Origin: Streptomyces sp. NBC_00306
Lineage (GTDB): Bacteria; Actinomycetota; Actinomycetes; Streptomycetales; Streptomycetaceae
Direction: 5' to 3'
Length of the DNA: 64,000 nt
Assembly (NCBI RefSeq): GCF_036169555.1
Contig: NZ_CP108032.1
Coordinates: forward strand, 6,262,001 to 6,326,000
Position numbers and translations under genes: made by a program. The notes beneath the pieces are model-generated. The model saw only the letters and a program-made list of their open reading frames with translations, was not told the origin of the DNA and ran no database searches. Shown here piece after piece: positions 1-10,500 of this stretch; the stretch's first letter is position 1; the number at the start of each line of letters is the position of its first letter.

Positions 1-972
1 GAGGTAGGTGCGGACGTCGGCGCGCTTGCGGGCCACGAAGTACTCGGCAAGCTTCGCCCGCCCCGCCGGGGTCTCCAGGTTCAGCGTCGCGAGCTCCGGC
101 CGCACCAGGCCGAGCAGGTTGCGGAACGCGGACTCCTTGCCGGAGTGCGGGGTCGCGGTCAGCAGCAGCAGGTGGCGGTCGGCGTCGGCGGAAATCCGGC
201 GCAGCAGCTCGTAACGGAGCTGGTTGGAGGGGGCCGAGGAGGACGACGCGGTGCCTTGCGCGGCGTCGTCGGCGGCCACGCAGCTGTGGGCCTCGTCGAC
301 GATCACCAGGTCGGGGCAGTTCCGTACGAAGTCCTCGCGGTGCCGGGTCGACTTGATGAAGTCCGTCGAGATGATCGTGTACGGGTGCTTGTCGAACAGG
401 GACTGGCCCAACTCCAGACCGCGTTCGAGTCGCGTCACCGTGGAGGCCAGGACCAGTTCGGCGTCGATGCCGAACTTCTCCCGCAGCTCACCCTGCCACT
501 GCTCGGCCAGTGAGGGGGAGCAGAGAACCGCCAGCCGGGTCGCCTCGCCCTGCGCGAGCAGCTCCTTGGCGATCAGGCCCGCCTCGACCGTCTTGCCGAT
601 GCCGACGTCGTCCGAGACCAGCAGCCGCACCGTGCGCTGCCGCAGCGCCATCAGCAGCGGAACCAGCTGGTAGGCCCTGGGCTCCACCGCGATCGACGCC
701 AGCGAACGGAAGGGGCCCGCCCCCGACCGGAACCCGATGCGCAGCGCTGTGCGCAGCAGACCGGCGGCCCGCTGATCGCCCAGGTCGGTCGGGCTCGGCG
801 GCGCGAACTCGGCCGGCCGTACGTCCTCGAAGGCGGGGAAGACGGCCGCGATGTCGTCCTCGCTTCCGCCCAGCGGGCGCAGCACCAGCATGTCGGAGGC
901 GCTCTCGGGCAGCACCACCCATTCCCTGCCCCGGGCGGCGACCAGGGAGCCGGCTGTGTACGTGAGGCTCAT
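1..972 (-). CDS. SNF2-family helicase, N-terminal part (DrmD/HepA-like), truncated by window edge
   Basis: Reads leftward from ATG at 972 and is still open at base 1, so only about 324 N-terminal residues are visible. After roughly 100 residues it carries an SF2 SNF2-type core: Walker A DDVGIGKTVEAGL, Walker B VIVDEAH, and motif III LLTATPHSGKE. This is the SNF2/HepA pattern also found in DrmD of class 1 DISARM, an ATP-driven DNA translocase. It lies 75 nt downstream of the kinase-helicase gene on the same strand, so the two are probably co-transcribed. The start has only a weak ribosome-binding site, consistent with translation following the upstream gene. Assignment to SNF2 is firm; assignment to DrmD is inference because the C-terminal half is outside the window. 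Confidence 0.85.
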   Translation of the reverse strand, partial: MSLTYTAGSLVAARGREWVVLPESASDMLVLRPLGGSEDDIAAVFPAFEDVRPAEFAPPSPTDLGDQRAAGLLRTALRIGFRSGAGPFRSLASIAVEPRAYQLVPLLMALRQRTVRLLVSDDVGIGKTVEAGLIAKELLAQGEATRLAVLCSPSLAEQWQGELREKFGIDAELVLASTVTRLERGLELGQSLFDKHPYTIISTDFIKSTRHREDFVRNCPDLVIVDEAHSCVAADDAAQGTASSSSAPSNQLRYELLRRISADADRHLLLLTATPHSGKESAFRNLLGLVRPELATLNLETPAGRAKLAEYFVARKRADVRTYL

Positions 973-1047
973 GAGATGTCTCGGTTCCTAAAGGTCGCGA
1001 AGGTCGTAAAGGTCGGGAGCCGCTGACGAGCAACGGAGGTGGTGCGA

Positions 1048-4000
1048 TCAACGGAGGTGGAAGTAGAGGGCGTTGGTGTCCGCGATGGTGTCCCAGTCGG
1101 CGTCCGTCGGGAACCGCACGACGTCCCAGCCGGCGTCCTCCAGGCGATACCCGGCCTCGATGTCGCGGGTGGAGTCGGGGGCGCGGCCCGGGAGGTCGAC
1201 GAACACGGCGAGGTTGGCGCCGTCCAGCCGGAAGACGAGGTCCGGGCAGGCCCCGGCCTCCGGGACGAGGACGCTCGCCTCGTCCGGCAGCCGGTAGCCC
1301 TTCGCCCTCAGCCAGCCGAGCAGATCGCCCTGCGCGACCAGGGCCGCCAGATCCGCCTCCACCGGGGTCGGCGAGGTGCTCGCCGGGGCCAGCCTGCGGA
1401 ACCGTTCGCTGCGGGACTCACCGCGGTCCTCCCGTTCGGTGAGGGCCTCGGCCAGCCGTACCAGCAGCGGGCGGGCGGCGTGCCGGCTCAGCTGGCGGTG
1501 GTGCGTCTGGTTGGCGTAGGTCAGCAGGCAGGCGTAGCAGCCGCGCGCGCACCTCTCGCTGTCCGTCGGCCCGCCCTCGTCCTCGCCCGTGTCCGGGTCG
1601 AAGTGGCAGAGCTCCAAAGCGGTCTTCGCGGCCTTGGCGAGGGCGTCCTTCTCGTGCTGGATCCGGCGCAGCACACCGGCACCGCCCTCGGCGGCCTCCG
1701 TGAACAGCATGCGGCGGCGCGGACCCTCGTCCGGCGGGAGCAGCTCCGCAGTCAGCTCGGAGTCCTCCAGCTCGAACGCCGCCTCGATGCCCCGCTCCAG
1801 CGCGTACAGGAACGACCACGCCACCGGCTCGGGGAGCGGCTCCTCCAGGGTGACCACGAGAATGTTGCGGCGGTCCTCCACGAAGGGCAGCACCCGCTTC
1901 TTGCGGCGCTTCTCGTTGCCGTCCTCGTCGACCACCGGCATGCCGGTGCCCTCGATGGCGTCGGCGGCGGCCCGGTCGTTGAGCCAGCGACCGTCGCCGA
2001 GGTCCAGCCAATAGCCGTCCGGCTCGTCCTCCTTGTCGCGGACGCGGCCGAGGTTGGTGATGCGCACGGTCGCGGAGTCGCCGTAGTCCAGGTCGAGAAC
2101 GGGTGCCCCGTCGCCGTCGGCCACATGCGAGGTGAGGCGTCCCTTGCGGGCGCCGTGGTCCTGGAAGGCGTACGAGGTCTCCAGCCGGAAACCCGCCCGG
2201 CGGCGCTCCTCCTCGTCGGAGGAGATCCGCTCGCGCGGCGTGGTGTACACGGTGTGCAGGTGGAGCAGGCCGGTGCGCTTGCCACGCAGCTCCTCCTTGC
2301 ACATGTCGCACTGGTCGAGGCCGGGTTTGACGACGTAGTGGTAGCCGCAGCCGTCGCAGCGCCGGGCCTCCGCCGTCGCCAGTTCGCCCGAGGCGTCCGG
2401 CGGCAGCTGCACCCGCGTGACCTGGTAGCGGGCGCCCTCGTGGTAGATGAGCGCACCGGGGCCGAACTCGCGGATCGCGAGGAACCGGGGGCGCTGCAGA
2501 TAGTCGCCGTCGGCGTTGCGGCGGTTGCCGGAGCGCGGGATGTACGCGGCCAGCGGCAGCCGCGGGAAGCTGTACCCCGGCAGGAAGCCCTCGGACGCCA
2601 GATAGCGGTACGGGTTGAAGTCGCTCATCACCGACTTGCTGTCGGTGGAGCGGTTCAGCAGCAGGTTCGTCTGGGTCTCGGCCTCCCGGCGGCGGCTGCG
2701 CGCCCGGCTCTGCTCGCCCTGCGTCAGGGTGTGGTCGACGACCCGTTTGTTCTGCTCGTACTGGTCGATGACGGCGGCCCGGAACAGCTGGCGCCACCGG
2801 TCGAAGGCGGCGTCGAACTCCTGCGGGGCCCGCTCGATCCGGTCCTCGATCCACTCGTCGTACCACCAGGTGGTCGACTCGAAGGCCGCGATCAGCGGGG
2901 CGAGGACGGTACGGGCGGTGGCGGCCGCGCGCCTGCGGGCGTCCTCGTCCAGGGACCGGTCGAGGATGCCGGAGCGGAGCGGGAGCTGCATCTGCGGATC
3001 GGGGCGGTCGTCCCCGTCCGGGTCGTAGGCGACATCAACGACCTCCGGAATCGCGATGCCGAGCTGCATCTCCGTCTCCGCCAGCCAGATGCCCTGCAGA
3101 TGCGAGCGGACCAGATCCTCGTTGGCCAGGTCGAGGCGGGGCGGGGCCACCTGGCCCGCCACCATCTTCTGGGAGTCGCGGAAGTAGTACTGGTCGTGGC
3201 TGTTGCCCGTCGCGCAGTACGTGGTCACCAGCGCGGGCTGACCGGAACGGCCCGCGCGGCCCGAGCGCTGCGCGTAGTTCGCCGGGGTGGGCGGCACATT
3301 GCGCATCAGCACGGCGTTGAGCGAGGAGATGTCCACGCCCAGCTCCATCGTCGGCGAGCAGTACAGGAGAGGCAGTTCTGCCTTTCGGAACTGCTCCTCG
3401 CGCTCCAGCCGCTCCTCCGGGAGGACCTGGGCGGTGTGCTCGCGTGCGTACAGACCGGCCAGTTCGGCTGCCGCGGTGCGGTACAGGTCGCGGAAGAACG
3501 GGTTGACGCGCGGGCCCTCGCCACTGCTGTAGGTGCGCGCGAGCGGGTCGACCGCGCCGCGTTCACCGTTCCCGGCACGCCAGATCAACGCCGCGGCCGA
3601 CACCCGGTAACCGGTGCGCTTCTGCGCCGCGCGGAGCCGGTAGGAAGGGCCGGAGAACTCGGGGGTCGCGTCCACCTCGCGCACCAGGTCGGCGTCGACC
3701 ATTACCTTCAACAGGTCCTCGATGACGCCCTGGACGTCGTCCAGTGTCACGGACGCCTCGCGCAGCTCGGGCATGTTCCGCCGCAGGTACTTGCCGAACT
3801 TGCCGCGGGCCGACAGGAACAGCGCGGAACGTTCCATACCCGGCCGCGAGCCGTACGGATAGGCGGTTCCGACAGTCGGGCGGTCGCTCTCGCTCAGCAC
3901 CCACGCCCCGGTCAGCCGCTCCTCGCTCGCCCGCTGCAGGGTGTCGAAGTCGTCGCGGAAGTACTGGACGTCGATGGCCAGCGCCCGGCGCATGAAATCG

Positions 4001-7000
4001 AGCAGAGTACGGGCGATCTCCTCGCGCAGCGCCGGATCGGCGTCCCGCAGCACGGCGTGCGCGGACTGCCAGCGCTCGTCGGCGGCGGCGAGCCAGCCCA
4101 GGTCCTCGTAGTCGATCCTGAGCAGCCCCGTCTGCTCCAGGTTCGGCATCGTGATACGCCAGCCGCGCTCCAGGTCGCGGTAGAGGCGGTACCCGACGAC
4201 GTCCCGGAAGGCCTTCACGGCCCGGCGCTCCATGGCCGGGGTCAGGTTCGCGACGTCCGTGAACTCGGCGGGCGTCAGACCCATCACCTCGGTGACGGCC
4301 TCGGCGAGGTCGTCGTGGCTGAGGCCCTCTACACCGGCCCGCGCCGCGGCCTGGTACAGGGCGCCCCGCAACTGGGTCACCTGGGCGAAGTCGTTGAAGT
4401 GCCCGGCCTGCAGCGAGGCGTCCTGCCGGTTGTCGACGAAGGTGAGGAGCTTGCGCGCCTCCTTGCCCAGGCTCTCCTCCGGCACCGCCCGCAGGGACTT
4501 CACGATCGACGCGGAGATCAGCGAGGTCGCCGAGGAACGCCCCTCCTGGTCCAGGGTGGCCAGCTTGGCGAAGTCCCGGCCGCGGGTCTGCTCGTAGGAG
4601 ACCTGGCAGTGCACACAGAACAGGAACGGCGCCGGGACGAATGCCGCCACCAGCCCCTCACCCGACTCGTGGCCGTGGGCGTCCACGACGACCCGCTTGG
4701 GCACCCGGGGCCGGTAGGACTTCTTGACGACCGTCACACCCTGCGCGTCCGACTCCAGCCAGGACTCCGGCAACCGCCGGTCGTCCACGGCCTTCTGCGG
4801 ATCGGCCGGCCACTCGTAGTCCTCGCCGGGCATGCCCAGGTACAGGTAGCCCTCGCCCGCGCGCCCCCCGGAGGCGGAGGTGTCGCGGCGCGGCTCGTAC
4901 CGGAACGCGCCGTTCTCCTCCGTCCGCCAGACGGTCAGGTACTCCTGGCCGCACTCACGGCAGAACGCCAGCGGGAACAGCGGCTTGCCGTCGCTGTCCG
5001 GCTGCTCCAGCTGGTAGGTGCGGGTCAGCGGCCGGGTCAGCGGATCCTCGAGCGTGGTGAAGACGGTGTCGCCCTTGGAGAGGAACTGGTGCAGCCGGAA
5101 CGCGAACAGCGGCCGCTCGGTCACCGGATGCTTGGCCTGCGCGCCCGCTTCCAGGGTCGTCCGGATCGCCTCCCGCACGGCCTCCTCGGGCACGCCGGAC
5201 GCCGCGGCCAGCTCTGCCGCCGCCTCCTCGACGGTGCCCGGGGCACGGCGCCGCAGCCGTTCCGTCCCCTCCTCGCGCTCCAGACCGAACCGGGACTCCA
5301 CCCAGCGGGCCAGCGGGTCCTTCGTCAGAGCGTCGTACGAGCGGGGCGCGGCCGGCACCCGAAGCCGCTCGGCGGGCATGCTCTCGGAGGCCTCCTCGGT
5401 CGCCCGGACCAGGGTCTCGCCGATGACCCGCTTCGGCAGCACCGTCGTACCGAACAACCGGCCGGCGACCTTGGCCACCTCACGCTGCTGGTCCTCCCAG
5501 GAGCCCTCGGTGGACATGGTCGCCGAGGTGCCGATGCACTGCAGGGTCACGGACGCACGGCAGGCCTCACGCACCCTGCGGATCAGGAACGCCACGTCCG
5601 CGCCCTGCCGGCCGCGGTAGGTGTGCAGCTCGTCGAAGACGAGGAACTGGAGCCCCTCGGCCATGCGGATCAGGCTGGACCGGTCGTCCGGCCGGGTCAG
5701 CATCAGCTCCAGCATCACGTAGTTGGTCAGCAGGATGTCCGGCGGGTTCTTGCGCAGTTCCCGACGGTCCTCCTTGGACTCCTGACCGGTGTAGCGGGCG
5801 AAGGTGACCGGCTCCCGGCCCTTTCCGAAGCCGTGACGCAGATACTTCTCCAACTCGCCCAACTGCGAGTTGGCCAGCGCGTTCATCGGGTAGACGACGA
5901 TCGCACGCACCCGGCCACCCCCATCGGGGCCGGTCGCCTGACGTTCCTTCAGCACACGGTCCACGATCGGGACGATGTACGACAGCGACTTGCCGGAACC
6001 GGTGCCCGTGGTGAGCACGTAGGAGTCGCCCGCCTGAGCGGCCTCGATGGCCTGCCGTTGATGAAGGTGGAAGGTCAACGGACGCCCGTCCGGGCGCGGG
6101 GAGTTCTCCTTCTTGTCGGCCTGGAAGATCTCCGCGCATCTCGGGTGGAGCACGCCGTCCCGCACGAGATCGGTGACCTGACCACCGTCCGCGAAGAACG
6201 GGTTCAGCGACAACCAGGGGTCGGGCCACTGGGACTTCGCCGCCAGATCGTCCTCGACGAAGCCGGCGATGCGGGCGTCCCGGATCACCGTCGAGCTCCT
6301 GGTGAAGCTCTCGTACTCGCTGATCAGATCGGAGTGGATACCGAAGACGTCCATCGCCTCGGGCAGACGAGGCGCTCTGCGCGGCACGGGCGTGGGTGCG
6401 GCCGGGGTGGGCTGGGGGAGGAGGGCGCGCAGTCGCGCCACCGGGTCCATGACCTGCCAGTGCGGGGACAGCAGGGCGGCCGTGTCGTCCGGTGCGAAGG
6501 CGAGCGGGACCAGCGTCTCGCGGACCAAGGCGGCGTTGTCGGGCCGGAGTTCGGCGTCCTTCTCCAAGAGGCGGTCCACCAGCCGGACCAGCTCGGCAGG
6601 CAGATCCGGGCGCACCAGGGTCAGCCGCGGCGGCCGCTCGTGCTGATGCTGTTCGGAGAGCTCGTAGGGGGTTCTCGCGGAGAACGGCGGCCGCCCTATC
6701 AGCAGTTCGTACAGGATGCAGCCGAGCGCGTAGAGATCGGCCGACGCGGAGACCCGCTCGGCACGGAACTGCTCGGGTGCCATGTAGCGAGCCGTGCCGA
6801 CGCTGACTCCCGTACTGGTCAGCCGCGTCTGGTCAAGATCGTCGACGACCGAACCCATACCGAAGTCGAGAACCTTGACGGTGCCGTCGCGGGTCAGCAT
6901 CGCATTGGCCGGCTTCAGATCGCGGTGGACGACACCTGCGGTGTGCGCGGCGGCAAGACCGGCGGCGAGCTGCGCCCCGAGGGCGGCGACCCAGGAGACC

Positions 7001-7374
7001 GGCAGCTGGGGTTCTTCGTCGATGAGGTCGGCGAGCGGATGGCCGTCCAGCAACTCCATGGCCAGATAGGGCAGTCCGCTTCCGCCCGGCGCCTCGTCCA
7101 CACCGCCGTCGATCAGCAGGGTGAGGTTCGGGTGCCCCTGGGAGAGCATGCGCATGATCCGCACTTCACGGCGGAAGCGGTCGATCTCCTTGCCGGCCCC
7201 CGAGGCGTCGACGGCGATCCCGGTCCGGCTCCGCAGCACGGTCTTCACGGCGACCTGCCGGTGCCGGGAGTCCGGGGCGGCCTGAAGGTCCTCGGCCCGG
7301 TGTACCTCGCCCATGTTCCCGCGGCCCAGGATCCCCGTGATCCGGAACCGTCCGGCGACCGTCTCCTGGCCCAT
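1048..7374 (-). CDS. Ser/Thr protein kinase fused to DEAD-like helicase with DUF1998 zinc region; candidate defence protein
   Basis: 2108 residues; ATG at 7374 follows GGGGAGG by 5 nt. Residues 1-300 form a complete Hanks kinase: glycine loop GRGNMGEV, VAVK lysine 44, HRDLKPAN at 150-157, DFG at 170-172, then APEQ. Next is an SF2 helicase: Walker A TGTGSGKS near 456, VFDELH near 578, SAT near 620, LGVDISS near 1348 and QRSGRAGRSG near 1375. Then come Cys pairs CDGC and CDMC near 1675-1690 and a CARGCYACLLTY cluster near 1945, typical of DUF1998/MZB helicases such as DrmB and MrfA. The last 80 residues resemble a degenerate PD-(D/E)XK or DUF559-like fold (CPDLVF, then VFVDLPG). All kinase and helicase catalytic residues are present. 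A single-gene STK-DUF1998 helicase is unusual; a defence role is inferred from architecture and neighbours. Confidence 0.87.
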   Translation of the reverse strand: MGQETVAGRFRITGILGRGNMGEVHRAEDLQAAPDSRHRQVAVKTVLRSRTGIAVDASGAGKEIDRFRREVRIMRMLSQGHPNLTLLIDGGVDEAPGGSGLPYLAMELLDGHPLADLIDEEPQLPVSWVAALGAQLAAGLAAAHTAGVVHRDLKPANAMLTRDGTVKVLDFGMGSVVDDLDQTRLTSTGVSVGTARYMAPEQFRAERVSASADLYALGCILYELLIGRPPFSARTPYELSEQHQHERPPRLTLVRPDLPAELVRLVDRLLEKDAELRPDNAALVRETLVPLAFAPDDTAALLSPHWQVMDPVARLRALLPQPTPAAPTPVPRRAPRLPEAMDVFGIHSDLISEYESFTRSSTVIRDARIAGFVEDDLAAKSQWPDPWLSLNPFFADGGQVTDLVRDGVLHPRCAEIFQADKKENSPRPDGRPLTFHLHQRQAIEAAQAGDSYVLTTGTGSGKSLSYIVPIVDRVLKERQATGPDGGGRVRAIVVYPMNALANSQLGELEKYLRHGFGKGREPVTFARYTGQESKEDRRELRKNPPDILLTNYVMLELMLTRPDDRSSLIRMAEGLQFLVFDELHTYRGRQGADVAFLIRRVREACRASVTLQCIGTSATMSTEGSWEDQQREVAKVAGRLFGTTVLPKRVIGETLVRATEEASESMPAERLRVPAAPRSYDALTKDPLARWVESRFGLEREEGTERLRRRAPGTVEEAAAELAAASGVPEEAVREAIRTTLEAGAQAKHPVTERPLFAFRLHQFLSKGDTVFTTLEDPLTRPLTRTYQLEQPDSDGKPLFPLAFCRECGQEYLTVWRTEENGAFRYEPRRDTSASGGRAGEGYLYLGMPGEDYEWPADPQKAVDDRRLPESWLESDAQGVTVVKKSYRPRVPKRVVVDAHGHESGEGLVAAFVPAPFLFCVHCQVSYEQTRGRDFAKLATLDQEGRSSATSLISASIVKSLRAVPEESLGKEARKLLTFVDNRQDASLQAGHFNDFAQVTQLRGALYQAAARAGVEGLSHDDLAEAVTEVMGLTPAEFTDVANLTPAMERRAVKAFRDVVGYRLYRDLERGWRITMPNLEQTGLLRIDYEDLGWLAAADERWQSAHAVLRDADPALREEIARTLLDFMRRALAIDVQYFRDDFDTLQRASEERLTGAWVLSESDRPTVGTAYPYGSRPGMERSALFLSARGKFGKYLRRNMPELREASVTLDDVQGVIEDLLKVMVDADLVREVDATPEFSGPSYRLRAAQKRTGYRVSAAALIWRAGNGERGAVDPLARTYSSGEGPRVNPFFRDLYRTAAAELAGLYAREHTAQVLPEERLEREEQFRKAELPLLYCSPTMELGVDISSLNAVLMRNVPPTPANYAQRSGRAGRSGQPALVTTYCATGNSHDQYYFRDSQKMVAGQVAPPRLDLANEDLVRSHLQGIWLAETEMQLGIAIPEVVDVAYDPDGDDRPDPQMQLPLRSGILDRSLDEDARRRAAATARTVLAPLIAAFESTTWWYDEWIEDRIERAPQEFDAAFDRWRQLFRAAVIDQYEQNKRVVDHTLTQGEQSRARSRRREAETQTNLLLNRSTDSKSVMSDFNPYRYLASEGFLPGYSFPRLPLAAYIPRSGNRRNADGDYLQRPRFLAIREFGPGALIYHEGARYQVTRVQLPPDASGELATAEARRCDGCGYHYVVKPGLDQCDMCKEELRGKRTGLLHLHTVYTTPRERISSDEEERRRAGFRLETSYAFQDHGARKGRLTSHVADGDGAPVLDLDYGDSATVRITNLGRVRDKEDEPDGYWLDLGDGRWLNDRAAADAIEGTGMPVVDEDGNEKRRKKRVLPFVEDRRNILVVTLEEPLPEPVAWSFLYALERGIEAAFELEDSELTAELLPPDEGPRRRMLFTEAAEGGAGVLRRIQHEKDALAKAAKTALELCHFDPDTGEDEGGPTDSERCARGCYACLLTYANQTHHRQLSRHAARPLLVRLAEALTEREDRGESRSERFRRLAPASTSPTPVEADLAALVAQGDLLGWLRAKGYRLPDEASVLVPEAGACPDLVFRLDGANLAVFVDLPGRAPDSTRDIEAGYRLEDAGWDVVRFPTDADWDTIADTNALYFHLR

Positions 7375-7465
7375 TGGCCCTCCCCGTTCTCACCCGTCGC
7401 ATACAAGGTGGGTACATTCCGTAGGGAGCGTATACCTTCACCTGTTGACGAGCATCACACCATCC

Positions 7466-7482
7466 TGTTGACGCTGTCAACA
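7466..7482. promoter_or_regulatory. 17-bp perfect palindrome in the divergent defence promoter region
   Basis: TGTTGAC, 3-bp spacer, GTCAACA. An extra half site TGTTGAC lies at 7443-7449, 23 bp away. The element sits between the start of the kinase-helicase (7374, minus) and that of the helicase-PLD gene (plus), and its minus-strand copy contains a TTGACA that could be a -35 hexamer. It is probably an operator for a dimeric repressor controlling both transcripts. No regulator gene is adjacent. Confidence 0.5.
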
Positions 7483-7580
7483 CGCTGCTTCGGACTGGTG
7501 TGGCCGGAAAAGCTCGCTCCTCTGTTCCCCGTGCTTACCGTCATCCTTTTCGGCGCAGGTCTCATGAGAGGGCCAGGTCT

Positions 7581-10500
7581 GTGGGGCTACGGGGGGCGGG
7601 GTTGAACGAGGCCGCGGGATTGCCGTATCCGGTCAAGGAACTGCTCACGGCCGCGCGATTGGAGGTCGCAGCGGAGCTGCGCAGCGACGGCAAGGACGGC
7701 GGCAAGGTATCGCTCTCGGCCGGGCGCAGGGTGTCCACCGCCGACGGCAAGCATGAGTACCTCTTCGACTGCAAGCGGTGGCTGGACGCCCTCGACGGCA
7801 AGGCAGCGCTGGTGCGCATGTCGAGGTCGACGGGGGAGTGGACGCCTGCCGCGGTGTCGCGCATGCCCGAGGGCAAGGTGCGTGTCGTGACCGGGGCGGA
7901 CCTCGGAGCGACCCCCTCTCATGTGCAGATCCGGGAGGACGACGCGGCCACCTGGCGCGTTCTCGTGGAACGGCTGGAGACGGTGGGGCAGCCGAATCAC
8001 CCCGTCCAGACGGATCACGCGGCCTGGGCTCTCGGACAGGGCGACCCGCGGCCGGGGAAAGGTGCAGGAACCACCGCCCAATGGGTCGCGAACTGGGCGT
8101 CACTCAAGCTCAACCCTCGTCAGCGCCAGGCGGTGGCCCAAGCCCTCGACTGTGACGTGTTGTTCCTGTGGGGACCGCCCGGGACGGGCAAGACCGATGT
8201 GGTCGGGCACATCGTCGAAGGGTGCTACCGCCAAGGGCACTCAGTGCTCTTCCTGGCTCCCACCAACGTCGCCGTGGACCAGGCTCTGGAACGCATATGT
8301 GAGCTGCTCTCGAACGAGGACGGGTTCGACGGCGGGCTCGTCCAGCGCGCCGGGACCATTGCCGGGGCCTCTCTGCGGGACCGGTACGGGGACCATGTCG
8401 ACGCCGAACGGATCGGCGGCCGGCTGAGCGCTCACCTGGACGAGTCCCTCGTACAGCTCGGCACGTCCTTGCGGCACACCCAAGAGGGCATCGCCGTCCA
8501 TGACAGAGTGGACGGTCTCGGTACGGACCTCGCGGCTGCTCGGCGGGTTCAGAACGATGCGGGCACCAGACGGATGAACCACCTTCAGGCCCAGAACGGC
8601 GCACGATCCGTGATCGCCGCCCAGGAAGAACTGATCAGGAAGACAGGAGCCCCGAGCGGCATCTTCGCCGGTCGCAAGCAGGCGCAGCTCGACAAGGCCC
8701 AGGCCGCTCTCCACCAAGCCCGCATTGACGTCCAGCAGGCGTCGACGGGGCTGGCAGCGGCGGACCGCGACCTCCGCCGGGCCGCGGCCGAGGCCGACAG
8801 ACTGGACAAGGCGATCACGGTCGAACAGCCGAGGCTCGTCGGGCTGCCCGCCCGTGCGGCCTTGCTGTCCCAGGCCGAGCACATCCAGCAGCAGATCGGC
8901 GAACTGGAAGCGCAGCGCCGGAAGATCAAGGAGACCGTACGCTCGAAGTGCCGCGTCCTCGGAGCGACCGTGGCCATGGGCGTGCAGGTGCGCAAACTCC
9001 TCGACCGAGTCGACGTGGTCGTCGTCGACGAGGCCGGGATGGTCAACCTGCCAGCCGCTTGGTACGCCGCCGGACTGGCAGGGAAGCGGATCGTGTTCGC
9101 TGGTGACTTCCGTCAACTGCCGGCGGTGACGAAGGCCGACGGCGACCGGAAAGCATCGGATGCCGAGCGTGAGCACGCCCGGCAATGGACAGCCCGGGAC
9201 GTGTTCTCCAGTGCCGGTGTGGTGAGTGCGGGTGGGTCGGTGCTGCCGGATGCGCGGCTCGTCGCACTCGAGACCCAGTACCGCATGCGCAGAGCGATCT
9301 GCGATCTCGTCAACACCGTCGCGTACCCGGACGCACCGCTGAAGACGGGGCGCGATGACGATTCTCGGATCCCGTTCAACGCCTTGGTCGACGCGCCACT
9401 GATCCTCGTTGACACCTCGCGCCAACGTATCCGTGGTCGCGACCACCAGACCAACACCGTTCACGAGGCCGCCGTCCACGAACTCGTCCGCGGACTCCAG
9501 TACGAGGGCGTGCTGCCCGGCCGTAAGTGGGACGACGTACCGGTCGGGGAAAGGGCCACCGACCGCCTTGCTGTGATCGCCCCGTACAGAAAGCAGGTCC
9601 AGGCGCTCAAGAGCAGCCTCGGCTGGCGATTCGGGGAACAGTTCGAGGGTCTGGTCGACACCGTGCACCGCTTCCAGGGCAGCCAGCGACCCATCGTCAT
9701 CCTCGACACGACGGCTGGGGCCGGAACCCAGCCCGGCTACTTCTTCCAGGGCACCGGACTGTCCTCGAACACCTGTCGTCTGCTGAACGTCGCGCTCAGC
9801 CGCGCCCAGGACCACCTCATAGTCATCGCCGACGTCGAACATCTCCGGCAGCATCTGTCCGCGACCAGCGAAGCGCGTCGGATGCTCGACCATCTCGAAG
9901 CGCACGCCCAGTGCATCTCCGTCGACCAGCTCATCCCCGTACGCGAGGCGGCACAACTCGCCTCGCTCACTGAGGAGGAACTCTCCCGGCCGGCGTTCTT
10001 CCCGGCCGACGAGGTGCCTCGTGCCGTGAGCTGGGACATCGGCCGGGCCATGCGCAGCATCGAGGTCTACTGCCCCTTCCTCGATCCACGACCTGTGCGG
10101 GCGTGGTCCACGCAACTGGCCAAGCGAGTGGCGGACGGTGTCACTGTCACTGTTCGCACCCGTCCGCCCGAGGAGCAGTCCTCGGACGCGGCCGTGGAAC
10201 GCGTCCGCGGACTCGTCCAGGAACTGCGAGCAGCCGGATGTCAGGTGGAGTTCCGTGACCGTATGCACGAGAAGGTGCTCATTCTCGATGCCTCCGTGCT
10301 GTGGCACGGTTCGCTCAACCTGCTGGCGAACTCCGGCCCGACGGACCTGATGATGCGCCTCACGGACCCCGCCGCATGCCAGCGTGTGGGGCATGTGATC
10401 GAGCGAGCACGCAAGGAGCGCGCCGCGTGGAATCCAAGGGCCTCTTCTCCTTCGGACGGCCCGGCCGCGACGCGGGGCGGAACCCGGCTCTATCTGAACG

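Noticed and set aside
1039..7605. 2188-residue open frame on the plus strand opposite the kinase-helicase gene
   Set aside because: It is the antisense shadow of a high-GC gene: Arg/Gly/Val/Leu-rich, no domains, no ribosome-binding site, while the minus strand has complete kinase and helicase motifs.
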